Below are positions 16,901-29,502 of a stretch of DNA of 64,000 bases, piece by piece; positions within the stretch are counted from its first letter, which is position 1; every line of letters begins with the position of its first letter. The notes below the pieces were generated by a model. It was not told the origin of the DNA. It did not search any database and saw only the letters and a program-made list of their open reading frames with translations. The stretch is from Eopsaltria australis (taxonomy: Eukaryota > Chordata > Aves > Passeriformes > Petroicidae): positions 310,001 through 374,000 of the forward strand of contig JAVTVJ010000666.1 in assembly GCA_034509425.1 (NCBI GenBank), written 5' to 3'. The translations under genes were made by a program, and so were the position numbers.

Positions 16901-17329
16901 TCCTGCAGTAGGGGACCAAACAGGGACCCACAGATGGGGTCACAGCTGCAGCCCTGTCCCCTGTGGGAAACGCCCCTGCCCGGGGGCAGTAGCCCTGAGA
17001 TCCCCAGGCCTTGATGATAGGCAGGGACACTGACCTGCGTGGGGACAAGGATGTCCCCATCGCCTGGTGGGTGATGTTGTCTCAGCTTCATCCACTGATT
17101 TCCAGCTTGACCCTCGATGGGGCTGGCTGTATACCGTGAGCACAAACCAGTCCTCAAAACCCTTCTGCTTCTGTGCTCTCTGCCCTCTAGTACCCAGCAA
17201 ACATGCCAGCCGAGTCCTTAGGACAAAGAAGGAATTTCCTGCCCAGCAGATGTCTCTCTGCCCTGCACAGCCAGCAGCAAGCCAAACTCAATTTTCCCCT
17301 GGGGAGTTATTTCCAGCTGTTTTCAGGTC

Positions 17330-17780
17330 TCCACTCCCCCTGCCCCAGCTTCATTCCCGCCGCCGCAGAGCCCTCGGGCTGACGGCATCCGACTCCCTTT
17401 TGACATTTCCAGCGGAATCGGGAAAGACCACTCGTGTCCGGCACACAGAGCGCCCTTCTCCGGCCGGCGCCAGCAGGTTCCCGGCTGCCGGGGATCTGCC
17501 AAGGGCCGGGGCGACGCAGCGGGACCTTCCCGACGGGAATGGCACAGATCTGTCATTGAGAAGAGCAGAAAAGCCCCTCTGTGCCGCCGCCCGAAGCGGC
17601 ACATGTGGTGCCGGCAGACAATCGGCCCTTTGTGGCGGCAGCTGCGGAGCGGGGCCGGGGAGAGCGGCGCTGCCGCTGCCGCCTCCGGGGCGGGTCGGAG
17701 CCCGAATCCTCCTCCGGGCAGCACTTCTGCCATTGCTGTCCGCTTTCGGCTCTCAGCTGGGAGCTTCCCACACCATCTGC
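17330..17780. promoter_or_regulatory. Second CpG-rich patch, function unknown
   Basis: About 450 bases are clearly richer in CpG than their flanks, for example around 17455-17530 and 17580-17700. I see no TATA box and no convincing splice donor on either strand close by. It could be an alternative KANK3 promoter, an enhancer with promoter-like composition, or the start of an unknown transcript. Confidence 0.3.
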
Positions 17781-18750
17781 AGGACAGGGACACAGTCCCC
17801 AAGTGTGGATCCATCGCCACCACTTTCAGGAGCTCCCTCCTGACAGACTGTCCGGGAGCCCAGCGTGTCCGGACTGCCCCGATGCCGGCATCCGGCTGGT
17901 TCATGCTTTGCCAGCGAGCAGAGAGAAGCTGGAAAGTGTCCGACCTGCGGGAGATTTTCGTGCAGATGCTGTACAGTACAGGTGGCGCCTCTGAACTTGC
18001 TGGTCTGAGCCCACCTACACTGCGGGGACAGGGACAGCCCTATGGGCAGCAGCCAGGAGTGTGGGACCTGCACCTTCTCCCTCGAGGAAGAAAAGAAGAG
18101 GAACAGTGTGATTCGGCCCCCCAGCCACGGAACATGCGGCAGGGAGCATCTGCAGTGCTACTGGCACCTGGGGACATCTGGGACACTGTGGGTGCCATGA
18201 AGGGCCCCATGGCACTGCTCCAGACATGTCTCCTCTGAGAGAAGGACAGACACCTGAAATGAGGGACTGTTGTTAATGATTCAGCGTGTGCTTGAGGGGT
18301 GCAACACGGGCCCTGGGTGTCGAGGTCGAGCAGGGTGTGGGGCAAGTGTGAAGGGAAGTGTCCCTCCAGACAGATGAGGATTCCAGAAGCCCGGTCGAGC
18401 ACCTGGGCAGTGGCTGGTGCAGCCCATCGAGCTCTGAACAGGAGGGTGATGCCGCAGGGTGGCCAAAGGACCCCAAGACCCACCGGGCAGAGGAGAGTGG
18501 AGGCAGTGATGACTAGGGTGGGGAGCAGGGCACCACGGCACTGCTGGGCCTGGGGGACCACAGGAAGAGATGCCGGGCTCGCTGGTGAAGTGGGCAGCAC
18601 GTTGTGGTCTGCCCAGCATGAACCTGTGAATCAAGTCACATCTTCCTGTGGGAGCAGCCGTGATGCAGTGACAGGTTGACAAGGTGATGGGGTAGCAAGG
18701 TGAGGCACTGGCAAGGTGAGGGGACGATAGAGTGATGGGGGTGAGGGGGT

Positions 18751-18837
18751 CCCAGCCCCGGCCCAGCCCCGGCCCAGCCCCGGCCCAGCCCCGGCCCAGC
18801 CCCGGCCCAGCCCCGGCCCAGCCCCGGCCCAGCCCCG
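18751..18837. repeat. 11-bp GC-rich tandem repeat, about 8 copies
   Basis: Nearly perfect head-to-tail copies of CCCAGCCCCGG. The copies are almost identical, so the array is probably young and variable in length. The complementary strand is G-rich and could fold into quadruplexes. Confidence 0.95.
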
Positions 18838-21800
18838 CGTTCCCTCGTGCCTGCCCCGCTCTGGCCGGCAGGGGGCGCTGCCGCCCCGGGAACCGGGAGG
18901 GGCTGGGGATGCGTTTAGGGGGTGGTTTCAGGGGATGAATTTGGGGGGGTGGCAAACACCCCCCCAAGACCCTCCCAAGACCCCACACAGGAATAAAGCG
19001 TCTCTTTCCCACTAGTGATGGCCACAATAGGCACATCACAGGGCCCTGGAGATGCTCCACCACCTAAAACACCTTCAGCAGACCAACAGCAGCTCTAGAG
19101 AGCTCATGGTGCCTTTTCTGGGGGGCCACTGCCATGCTGGTTTTCTCCCCGAGATGATGCCCAGTGCAGCACAGGGGATGGCTGGGAACAAGGACATCTG
19201 GAGTCCTGGTGGAAAGTGAAGCTGGAGCAGCCTGAGCTCCTCCTCGGGGTGCAGGGGGCCTCAGCCATCAATCATTTAGTGCTGTGAATTTTTAATGTGT
19301 AAAAAAAAAAGTGAGGAGTGAAGTGCAGAGTGAGGCTGATGATTAATTCAGGGAGTGACGCATGGAGGCGAGTGCTGGCCTGGCCACAACAGGAGAGGGG
19401 GTCCCACTGCTGGGGACTGGCCACCAACCAAGCCAGCGTGGTAGGGAAGGGATGGACCCCCTAAGGGCTGATGCCACAGGGTCCTCAGTCAGTGATGCCA
19501 CAGCAACAATTCTCAGTGCCCACCCAGGACATTGCTGGCACAGCCCTGAAGGAGTTGCATCCACCTCTGTCAGAGTATTTTGAGGGGTTGTGAAGCTGGG
19601 AGCTGCTCAGAGTGGGCTCTCCCTGCTCGGGTGATGCTGCTGGTGGAGGCTGGGGGTTCTGGCAGCCCTTCCACACCAGCGTCCCCTTGGAGCCCCCACG
19701 CCTTTTCCAGCCTGCAGCTGGGTACCAATAAATGCATAAACAAATAATAGTCACAGGAATAGTGCACAGCTAGTGGAGGTGACCAAGTGCCCATGAGGGA
19801 CACACTGCACCTCCTCACCACTCCTGTCCCCTTCAGTGGGCTGAGAAAACCCCAATCCTCCCACAGTGGCCTCAGGGAGGACAAGCCAAACCAAGAGACC
19901 CTTAGGGTATGAGATAACCAGAGAATTGCACACCAGTAGCAGGATGGGGGGAAAGAGCAGTGGCCAGAGGTCTCTTGCTGCAGCAAATGCTCTGGTCACA
20001 CTGTTCACACCCAAGCACGGGCAGGGTTGGTGCAGCCACAAAGCCCTGGCTGTTGAGCACCCATCAGGTTCAGGCATGACAGGAGATCAAGATGTGTCAA
20101 AGCTGTCTGGGTCACCTCCTTCCCCAGCTCCTGTGTCCTGCCAGCACCCCGAGCTCCACCAGACCCTCCCTTTTCAGCTGTGGCTGGATCCCAGCAGCGT
20201 GGGGAGCTGGGAGCTGGGCCAGCAGGAAGAGATGTGGTGGTGCCCAAATGGAGCTGCCACCTTTCAGAAGCAGACAGAGAAGATGTTAATAAAGATCTAT
20301 TTTATTGAAAACTGTGTTTGAGCCGCCAGCTTTTAACTTTAAGTATTTGGGGAGCTGGGCTTGGCATTAAAAGGCAATTAACTGAGTCTGTCTCATTAGA
20401 GGGGCAGGGAGGGAATCTGCCCTGCAGGGAGCTCTCGCAGGTGCTTTCAGCTTTGCTGAGGCTGGGCATGAGCAGGAAGGGATTTTTCTAGGATGAGCCA
20501 CATCAGTGCAGCTGCAGTGCAGGGACATCTGGCCCTGCACCCAGCTCTGGGGGAGGACCACCAGGAAGAGCCATGGAAATTATCAAAGTCACGTGGGGAA
20601 GATCCTCAGCATTCAGGACCCCAGTAAAAAGCTGCTGTGCTCTGCCTTGACTCTAAGGTTTCATTGCTTGAGGCCTCTGTGAATGTGGCCTGGGGCCAGG
20701 CTGGAAGGGAGCAGAGAGGGGAGCCTGAGGAAACCTGCTGCTCTGCACGAATGGGAAGAAGTTGAGTGGATTTGCAAGTCCCCAAATTCCACATGTGCTT
20801 CAGAGGAAGGAGTGATAATGGAAGGGCTCCGCTTTTGGGAAGGCGAGTTTAAATAATTAAGAGGAATTGTGAGGTGGAAATGAATGTGCAGAAGGGTTGG
20901 GGCTCCCTGGAAAGACGCAGAGATGAAAGGAATGGCCTTGCTACAATATTCATAAAGCTCAGAAGGCAGCAGCAGAGTGCCTGGAAGAAGAGTTGTTGCG
21001 TGAGCTCCTCTCCTCCGGAGACCCCGGCCGGGCGTGGGAGGATGTGCTGGGCTTGTTTGGGGGGAGCAGCTCTTGTGGCTCCTTGTGCCACGTGCAGGAG
21101 ATGCCTTAGCCCTGCCCAGCCCCAGCTCCTTTCCCTTCCTTATGGATTTAATTCATTCCTTCTTCATCAGGGATGAGAAACTGGGAAAGCCTGTGCATGA
21201 ATGGGTCAAACTCTAAACTGGTTTCATTGGGCCAAAATCTGGGACACCAGTGCCTCATGCACTGGTGCTGGCACAGGCTCCTTGTGCTGGGAATGGTGTT
21301 GAACATCAGCACTTTGATGCTGGGAGTCAGCACAGGATGCTGGGGCTTGTACTGAGGGCTGGTACTGGGAGTGGCACCGGGTATTGATCCCAAGTCCTGA
21401 TGCTAGAGATGAGCATTTGGTGTTGGTCCTGGGTGTGGGGCGCTGGTCCTGGGTGTTGGTAGTTGCTCTGGTGCCTTGTGCTTTCCAAACCCTTGGCAGC
21501 ATCCTGCTCTCATGTTGGTCAGACAGGGTTGCACTGTGTGGGGAACACTGTCCCTCCATGCAACCCCCAAAATCCTGGGTCCTCCACAGGCAGCTGTGAG
21601 TCCTGGGCAGTCAGGAATGTTCCATGGGAGATGAGACTTCATTTTAGCATCGTCCAGCTTGGACTTTCCACTAAGGTATTGCCAAGAACCAGGTGCATTG
21701 CACACCTCTGGTGTATCCCTGGTGTCCTGGTGTGAGCTGCTTGCCCCATCCCAAGTGGGAAGAGGGGTCTTTAGCCCTGCCCCAGTGGATCCCCCCTTTC

Positions 21801-24800
21801 TGACACCCCCATGGTAGTCTTGGATGGTAAAAGCCCTTCATGCTGCCCTGGCCACAGCCCCAGCAGATGCTCTGTGCCCAGAGTCAGGTTGGAGCTGGCA
21901 GTGAAACCTCCAGCCAGGCTCCAGGGGCTGGGTAGAGCTGTGTCTCTGTCTCCTGCAGGGCAAGGGGGTCCTTGATTGATGATGTGATGCCAATGCCCCT
22001 GTGCCCAGGGCCCTGCTGAGGTGGGGGTTTCACAGACACTGCCCACACTGGAGCAGGGCTGGCCGAGGGTCTCGGCACTGAGGGGAATGAGGGATGGGGC
22101 TGCAAAAGCTGCTTAAGGGATTTGAACTCTTAATCCCCATTACAAATTAATGTCCAAATCCCTGGAGTGGCGGCAAATCCCACCCCAGAAGTTCATTTTT
22201 CTTCAAAACAAAAAGAAACACAATCTGTGGCATGTAGGAGCAGCAGCCCAGGAGTGGGGCTGGCCAGGGTCACCCACAGCCCCAGGCCACCCACGGCCAA
22301 GCTCTGTTTGGGCACAGCTCCCTCAGCTCCCTCTGGGTGCTGGGACATTTCCTTCCTAGCTGGCTGTTTCAAAGCATGGGAACACAGCTCGGGCTCTCAT
22401 CTTGGTGGCTGCTCTTCCCTCTGACACCTGGCCATTAGTGAGTCCCCAAAACCCTCCTCCCATATTTCGGGAAAATACTTCCTCTCTTCTGCAGAACAGT
22501 AGCTGGAAAATGGTCCAGCTCCTGGGGATCCAGGCAGGTTCCATTGCTTTGAAATCAGTTCCCATCTGAGGACTAAGCTAATTTTACACATGACTTACTT
22601 TCACACCTTTAACAAGAAGCACTTTCTCGATGAGCAGTGCATATGGCAGTTAAATTGATTATTCATTGAACGAGTGCGAACATGCAGCACAGAAACTGCA
22701 CTGGATACCCAAGCTATTGGTAAGGGGCTGCACAGAGACATGGAAAAGTGCAAACATGGACATATCCAAACCCGCTGGGGCTCTGCCAGGGATCACACCT
22801 TGTGCTAAAGCTGGTGAAAAAGTCAAGGTGTAATTTAGTTTTAAAATCTGGCTCAGCTGGCCTTTCCCTGGCATTTCCTGCCCTTCGGCAGCAGAGTTCC
22901 ATCTGAGCAGAGCCACAGGAAGGTGCTGCACAGCTGTGGGGACAGGAGCACCTGCTGCAGGCTCAGAGTGTTGGGGGACACAGGCTGGATTCTGCTCAAG
23001 CTTCACCCTTCACTTCTTTCACCTCCAATGGAAATCTGTGACAGGGCACAGGGACTCCCACTGACACCCACCACACTCCCCTGGTGTGGGAGCATTGCAG
23101 GAATTCTTGCTTGGGGGAGGATGGAGCTGCATGACCTTTGCATAATACAGGACCCTCCACCATGTGGTCCCTAATGGGGGCAAAAGGCTCAAAGCAAAGC
23201 TCCTTGGCCAGGCCATGCTCCTCTCTCCCTCCATAAGGATTTCTCTATATTTTCACTCACCTCTAAGACAAACCACATATTAGGCAGGAGACAGTGTGTG
23301 CTAAGAGAGGGAAGAGTCCATCACAGCCTCGTGAGCTTGGTGGCCATGGGAAGTCCCTGCTGGTCAGACAGGGCCAGCCCCAGCACTAGGTCAGGATGGC
23401 CATAGCATTGTGCAGCCAGATTTGGAAGCCCCAGGCAGGGATGGAGATAGCCCGTGGCTCTGCAGCCCATCCCAGGGCTGGATTCCCTCCAGGGAAAGAG
23501 ACTTTTGGTGGGTCCCACCCAAACCCCATCAGCAGCAGCTGCTGCATCACAGACAGGAGTTTTTCCCCATGGTCCCTAGGCTGGATGGGGATTAAATCCC
23601 CCCTTGCTCCCAGAGGCTCAAGGGTTTTTGCCTCTGCTCCTGTTTCCAGCAAGCTGCATGGGAATGGGCTCTTTGCCCTTATCCCAGCCCCGTCCCAGGT
23701 CTGTGGGTCCTGCTGGTGGAACATTCCCAGACCTTGGCAGTGCAGGAATTTTGCTGTAATTTCCTTGCCCAGGTGGTAATCGTAACGAACATCCTTGCCG
23801 CAAGGAAGCCCAGCACTGTCAGCTCGAATGATGCTTTAATTCAGGTTAATTAATGGGTTCAGGCAAGAACAAACAAGCAGACAGGCTCCTCAGAGCAGGT
23901 GATGGAAGAGCTGAACCTGAGCTGACAACCGCCCACGGGAGACAGCCAGTCCGGGGGTGTTGAGGGGGGAACACTCCTGCATAGGGCAAAAACCCAACCT
24001 GTCCTTTGCAGGTACCTAGGTCATCCCAAGACCCCAAACCACCCGGCAGCAAGCAGAGAAAGGTCCCAAGTCAGCCCAGGACCTGGCAGGTGCCCAAAAC
24101 ACTGCGCCAGGGAGGAGTTTGTTCACAACAGGTCTTTGCAGGATGCCCCCCAAATGCTGGGGACTGTGCAGGTTCACCCCACCTCCGGTGCCTGTGCCTA
24201 GGTTGGGTGCCTGAACTAAGCCCCAGATTTTTAATGAGGTGTGATGTGAATTTGCTTCGATGGGCCAGTAGCTGGGGCTCAGGACCAGACAAGCCTTCTA
24301 GGCTGAGACAACCTCCATGGAGCTCAGCTTTGTGCCAACCTGCCTGCTTCCAAAGCACAGGACAAGCCCTAACGGATTGTCCTAAATTTTATGAGAAAAC
24401 AGGATTTAGTGCCTGGGGAGGGTTTCCTTGTGCAGCAGCACAGGGTTGTGGCTGGGATGGAGGAGGCTGCTGGGGCTGCGTGCTGCCTGCCTGGCTCTGT
24501 GCAGAGCCTGCATTATTCCTTCTTTTCACTGTTAAACTGCTGCTGAGGGACACACTCATGAATTATAAATGTGAGACCTGCTTTAAGCAGGCAGAGCCTG
24601 GGGATGAGCAGTGGGTCTGCACAGGCAGCAGCTCACAGCCTTTCACTTCTTAGCTGCAATTAATAATTTATGGTTTTCATAACGCGAGCTGTGATCTGAG
24701 AACCCACAAAGCCCGGGGGGCTGGCAGAGCTGACCCCACAGCTCACCACCAGCACTTCACCTGCACAGACAGGCACTGTCCCCACAGCCCCCCAGGCAGT

Positions 24801-24861
24801 GTCACACAGGGTCAGGCCACACCTTGCCATCACTACGGGGGGCTGGGTCTGTTCCCCAGTG

Positions 24862-25089
24862 AGGGTGGGTGGCACTGACTGGGAATGGGTGGGCCAGTGA
24901 TGGTTTGGTGGATGGTGATGGCTGGTGATGGGTTAGTGAGGGGTGGTGACTCGTTGGTGAGGGGTGGCAGTGGGTTAGTGGTGGGTGGTGATGGGTTGGT
25001 GGTGATGGGTGGTGATGGGTTGGGGATGGGTGGCAACTGATGGTGAGGGGTTAATCATGGGTGGCAATAGGCTGGTGGTGGTTGATGAC
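24862..25089. repeat. Degenerate GGTGATGGGTTGGT-type tandem repeat
   Basis: About 230 bases consist of variants of GGTGATGGGTTGGT, GGTGAGGGGTGGT and GGGTGGCA. The period drifts around 12-16 bases. The strand is strongly G/T-rich with almost no C. Confidence 0.85.
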
Positions 25090-25851
25090 AGTAACGTAAA
25101 ACCTTACAGTTTGGGGACCGTAGGGGTAAGAAGAGGAGTAATAGCCTGCTGGGGGGCTGTAAATCTGAATGAAAACCTGTCTTCACAGTCATCCCTGAGT
25201 GATAACCTCATTTTCTGCAATGTCATTGTCTTCTGTGAGGAGGATCAGGATGGGAAGGGGCTGCGAGGGGTCCAGGACAGGGGATACAGCTCCGGGCAGG
25301 TTGCCCAAAAGGCAGGGCAGAGGTGCAGGCAGTTGTTGTGTTGTCATACAAACATCACCATTTCCGTGCCGGAGCCCCACAGCCTGGCTGAGCATCCATT
25401 GCCATCCTGGGATGTCAGGAGTGATGCCAGGGCCACCATCACCCACTGTGCCCGGGGACACTGCCCTGGGCATGTGTTCCCAGGCAGAGATTGGCTCTGG
25501 GCCAGGTGTGGGGGTGGCACTGAGGACACTGAGGTGTCCTGGCTCCTACATGCCCCAGTCTGGGCTGAACTTCCCCCTCCCGGCTTCTGCTCTATTTTCG
25601 GCTCAGCCAGAAAAAAACCCTTTGGAGTTGTTGTTTCTTCCTTTGTTTCCTAATTTATATGGTCCCAAGGCTCCACAGGCAGATAAAGGCAAGTTTATTG
25701 CTTCTCTGTGTTTATGGCACTGCTGGAACACACTGCTCCCACAAATGTTACATCAAGGGAGCGTGGGGAAGGCTCAGTGTCCCCAGCAGGGCTTAACTCT
25801 CACCCACATCTGCCCATCACTGCTCACCCTCTGGCACCCTGACATCGCAGC

Positions 25852-25893
25852 CCTACCACTGCCACTGCCACTGCCACTGACACTGCCACCTCC
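25852..25893. repeat. CCACTG hexamer repeat
   Basis: About five consecutive CCACTG units, degenerating into CCACCTCCACC at the right end. Simple repeat in intergenic DNA. Confidence 0.85.
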
Positions 25894-28759
25894 ACCTGGG
25901 CTCCACTGTGGTGCCTCCGGCTGTGCCAGTCCCTGTGTCACCCTTCTGGGACAGTCGGTGCCCTCGGCTCCTCCCCTGAGTCGTGCTTGTGCCTCAGCTC
26001 ATCCCGTGATTTGGGACAGTCCCAGTGCCAGGAACCACCTGGATCCCGTGGCTTCACGTTGGCCTCAGGCTCTCACATGCCTGCTGTGCCCACAGGGGCA
26101 ACACGAAAAGGCCCCTGGGGGATCAGCTGACACCCTTCATGTCCCCAACAGCTCTGCCCTGCCATGGGGGGCACAGAAGAGATAGGACCGAGCAGGTGCA
26201 GAGACAGGCGAGGATGCAGGGACACCACAGGACCCCAGCTGAGCTCATCACACTGTTCAGGATGCAGGTTCCTTGCATCCTGGAGACCTCAGCCCTTCCT
26301 TGGTGTTGGCAGCCACAGCCCAGCCAAAAATCATCCCTGAGGAGCGCTGGGAATGTGTTTGCACCAGAAGAACTGCCACTGCCAGCCCTGGCTCTGCTGG
26401 ACACGGCTGGGCTGTCCCTGGCTGGGAGTGCCGGGGCTGTGCAGGCTGTTGCAATGGAACACGAGGCCCGAGCTGTGTTTGTCTGGCTGGGACAGTGTGT
26501 CACCACCACCGAGTCCAGGTTGCATCATGGCAGGGGAGAGGGAAGAGCAGTCCCCAGCCTCCATCTCCCCATGGCCAGAGGCAGCTGGGGAATGCCAAGG
26601 TAGGGGACAGGCAAGAAAGGGGAGAGGATGGCAGTGGGAGGGCAGGGGGGGCAGCAGTGAAGTTGGAGGGTTTCTTACCTGTGTGAAAGGAGCTGGGGTT
26701 AGGGGAACCCCGAGGCATTGCAGGGAAGGGCTCAGGGCTGGGGCTGGAGGTTTTAGTGGCTGGTGGGAGAGGGATGCCTGTGAGACCTCTTCTGTCAAGA
26801 AAAGTACAGAGACAATGACATTGGGGATGTCAGTGTTTTTCAGGGCAGAGGTGTGATGAGCCCCAAAGCTCCTGTCACAAGCACTGCCTTGGCACTCTGC
26901 CAGTGCCCAGACTCCTTCCAGGGTCTGACAGAAAAATGAACTCAAAATCCCTCTTTGTGGGACAGCCAGACAGCCAGAGATCTCTAGCAGGGTGTGGTTG
27001 ATGGGGCCCATTCTCCCGAGAGGTGCTGGTTGTGGTGTAAAGCCAGTGGGGTCAGATCCCTTGTGGTGGTTGGCATCTGGTTCAGTGTCCTTACCACCAA
27101 GATTTGAGTAAAATCAAACACTGGCCTGCTTTGTCTGGCTTTCCAAAAAGGTCCAAAACCCCTGGCCAGTCTCACCACTTCTTCCCAGGCAAGGATGAGA
27201 TGCCAGACTGGCACTGCCTCACCCAAGCTGTGGTGGTCACGATGGGCTGACCACACATGGCTGTGGAGGTGTCTCAGGCTGACTGCATGGGGAAAAACTG
27301 AGGTTGTTGTCACCATGGGAGGGGGAGAGGGAACTCTGTCCCCTCCATGCTCTGGCTCCGTGGAAAGGGACATCATTATCCTCTGAAATCAGCCTGCAGG
27401 CTGGGAAATGTGTCAGATCCTGAGCAGCACTGAGGTCAGGGATACCTGGAGAGGACCTTGGGGAGTGGCAGTGTGAGGACAGCAAAGGAAATCAGAGATA
27501 GGGACAGGAAATAACAAAAGTGAGTCAGCTGAGAAGTATGTGGGCAAGGACAGCAGTGGGGAGCTAATCTGGGAGATAACACTGCCAGGATGGAGGAGCC
27601 TTGGAGACGAGCTCAAGGAAAGGAAGAGTCGAGGCACAGAGGTGTCTGAGACTCCAGTGGCCACCACAGTCCTTTGCATTTCACTCAGTGACTTCCCCTG
27701 GGAGCTGGGGGGAGAGTGGGATCCAGCACCCAGCCTTGGGCACTCTGGGCAGCGTGTACACTTTGGGATGTGTTTCTCAGCTCCAAAGGCTTCCCTGCAA
27801 TCCTGCACTGGGTGTTTATCCCCTGGCAGACAGGACTGGCTGTGGGTGCAGCCTGTCTGCTTTTAGTCTGGGGGAGATTAAGCTCTCCAGGCCTAATGGC
27901 GATTCTTTTGGCAATCGTTCAGCAGCCCTTAATCCATTTTATCTCTGCTCTGAAAGGATGAATTAGGCACCTCTCCAAGCACTCAATGGGGAGCAGGAGC
28001 TCTGGCAGTGCACAAGCTGCTGCAGGCACCCTGGGGCTGCCCTACATACGGCAAAGAGCCCCGGAGGCACCGGCTCTCAGGCAGGAGCCGGGGTGAGCTG
28101 GGGACTGGGGAAGAGGCAGCACTGCAGGACAGCCAGCCACACTTCCCTGCACCCAGCAGGACCCTCTCACCTTGCTCCCCCTGCACTTCCCGATGTTGGC
28201 ATCACCAGGAGTCTTGGCCTGAGTAGTGAAGGTCCCGATTCCCTTGGGATTTTCCTGAATATGAGCCAAGAGCAGTTTCTTGGCTCATGGGGAAAGACTG
28301 GCAACAACATCACCCCACTCATCCTGTGCAAGGCTCCCATGCCTGGCCCAGTGCCTGTGCAGCCCATCCAACCCATCTGGCACTCAGGGATGTCCCTGCT
28401 CCCACAACCCAGATGTGGTCAGGACTCCCAAGTGACAGAGGGAACATCACAGTCATGTGGGATTTGCTGTCAGGCACAGGGACTCTGAACTTGCCTTTTT
28501 CAAACCTGTCCTGACATTGCTAATAATAACTGTGTTAATTAGGGAGCTCTTACAGCCCTGCATGATTCGTTCAGTCAGTTATGGGGAATTTTGTCAGGGT
28601 AACGTAAATGAGGGGTGGCAGCTGCCTCTCCCGCAGCCGTCTGGGGTGCTGGGTCTGTGTCTGAGACCCGAGGCACTCACTGCACATCAGGGTGACCCAG
28701 TTGGTGCCACAGGCAAGGACACAGTTCAGTCCCACACACACATTTGGCCCAAGGACCAA

Positions 28760-28816
28760 ATACAAGGTGAGTTGGAAATACAAGGTGAGTTGGAACTAAT
28801 AGAGTACAAGGTGAGG
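28760..28816. repeat. Three copies of an ATACAAGGTGAGTTGGA-like unit
   Basis: The first two copies start 18 bases apart at 28760 and 28778. The third starts near 28805 and is diverged. Each copy contains AAGGTGAGT-like sequence resembling a 5' splice site, so the array could confuse splice prediction. Confidence 0.75.
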
Positions 28817-29412
28817 CACTCCCTGAGCCCGATGGCTGCTCGTGTCCATTCCCACCACAGGGCACTCAGAGGGGTGGTTTGGGGTGAGGGGCTGTGCCCC
28901 AACTGGGCCATCTCCCCCAAGCCCAACAGCTGTCCCTGGCTCTTAGACTACTGCCCATCATGATGGCATCTTGCCTTCTCCAGGTCCTTTCCAAGTGAAG
29001 TCAGAGAGGACAGTGACACTTCATGGGCTTTGCAGAACCTGCAATCTCCCCCTTCTCTGCATTAAAGTCTTGCTGCAGTGGGTGACTGGGGGCTTTATTT
29101 CTTTTTGGCTGTGGTATCCCTCAGGTGACAGATAGCCTGGTGGCTCACTTGCTCACCTGTCCACCCAGCAGGGGTTGGTGCCACAGTGTGACACTGGGAC
29201 AGGGTCTCCCTGAGCCTGCCGGGAGGACTGGGTTACCCTGAGATCAGCTGGGGACAGTTTGCAGGATGGTGAGAGAGCCTCTGTGACATCACCTGGTCTC
29301 ACCCTGCGTACACCCCACAGCTGGGAAATGCCTTCAGAGGGGAGGTTTCCTTCTTTCCCATAGTCTGGTACAGGCAGTGGTGGGTTTGCTGCAGGGCTGC
29401 TGTCAGCTAGCA

Positions 29413-29502
29413 CCCATTGGTGCTGCCAGGTGGCCCATGGGTGCTGCCAGGTGGCCCATGGGTGCTGCCAGGTGGCCCATGGGTGCTGCCAGGTGGCCCA
29501 TC
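29413..29502. repeat. 21-bp tandem repeat, 4.3 copies
   Basis: Units of CCCATGGGTGCTGCCAGGTGG start at 29413, 29434, 29455 and 29476, followed by a partial fifth. Three are identical and the first differs at one base. Because 21 is a multiple of three, all frames stay open and give artificial repetitive peptides. Confidence 0.95.

Noticed and set aside
18732..18938. Arg/Pro-rich frame with PAPAQPRPSPG repeats
   Set aside because: Generated by the 11-bp CCCAGCCCCGG array.
29413..29502. Repeating GAARWPM-type peptide frames
   Set aside because: Direct product of a 21-bp tandem repeat in all frames; no start, flanking domain or splice support.
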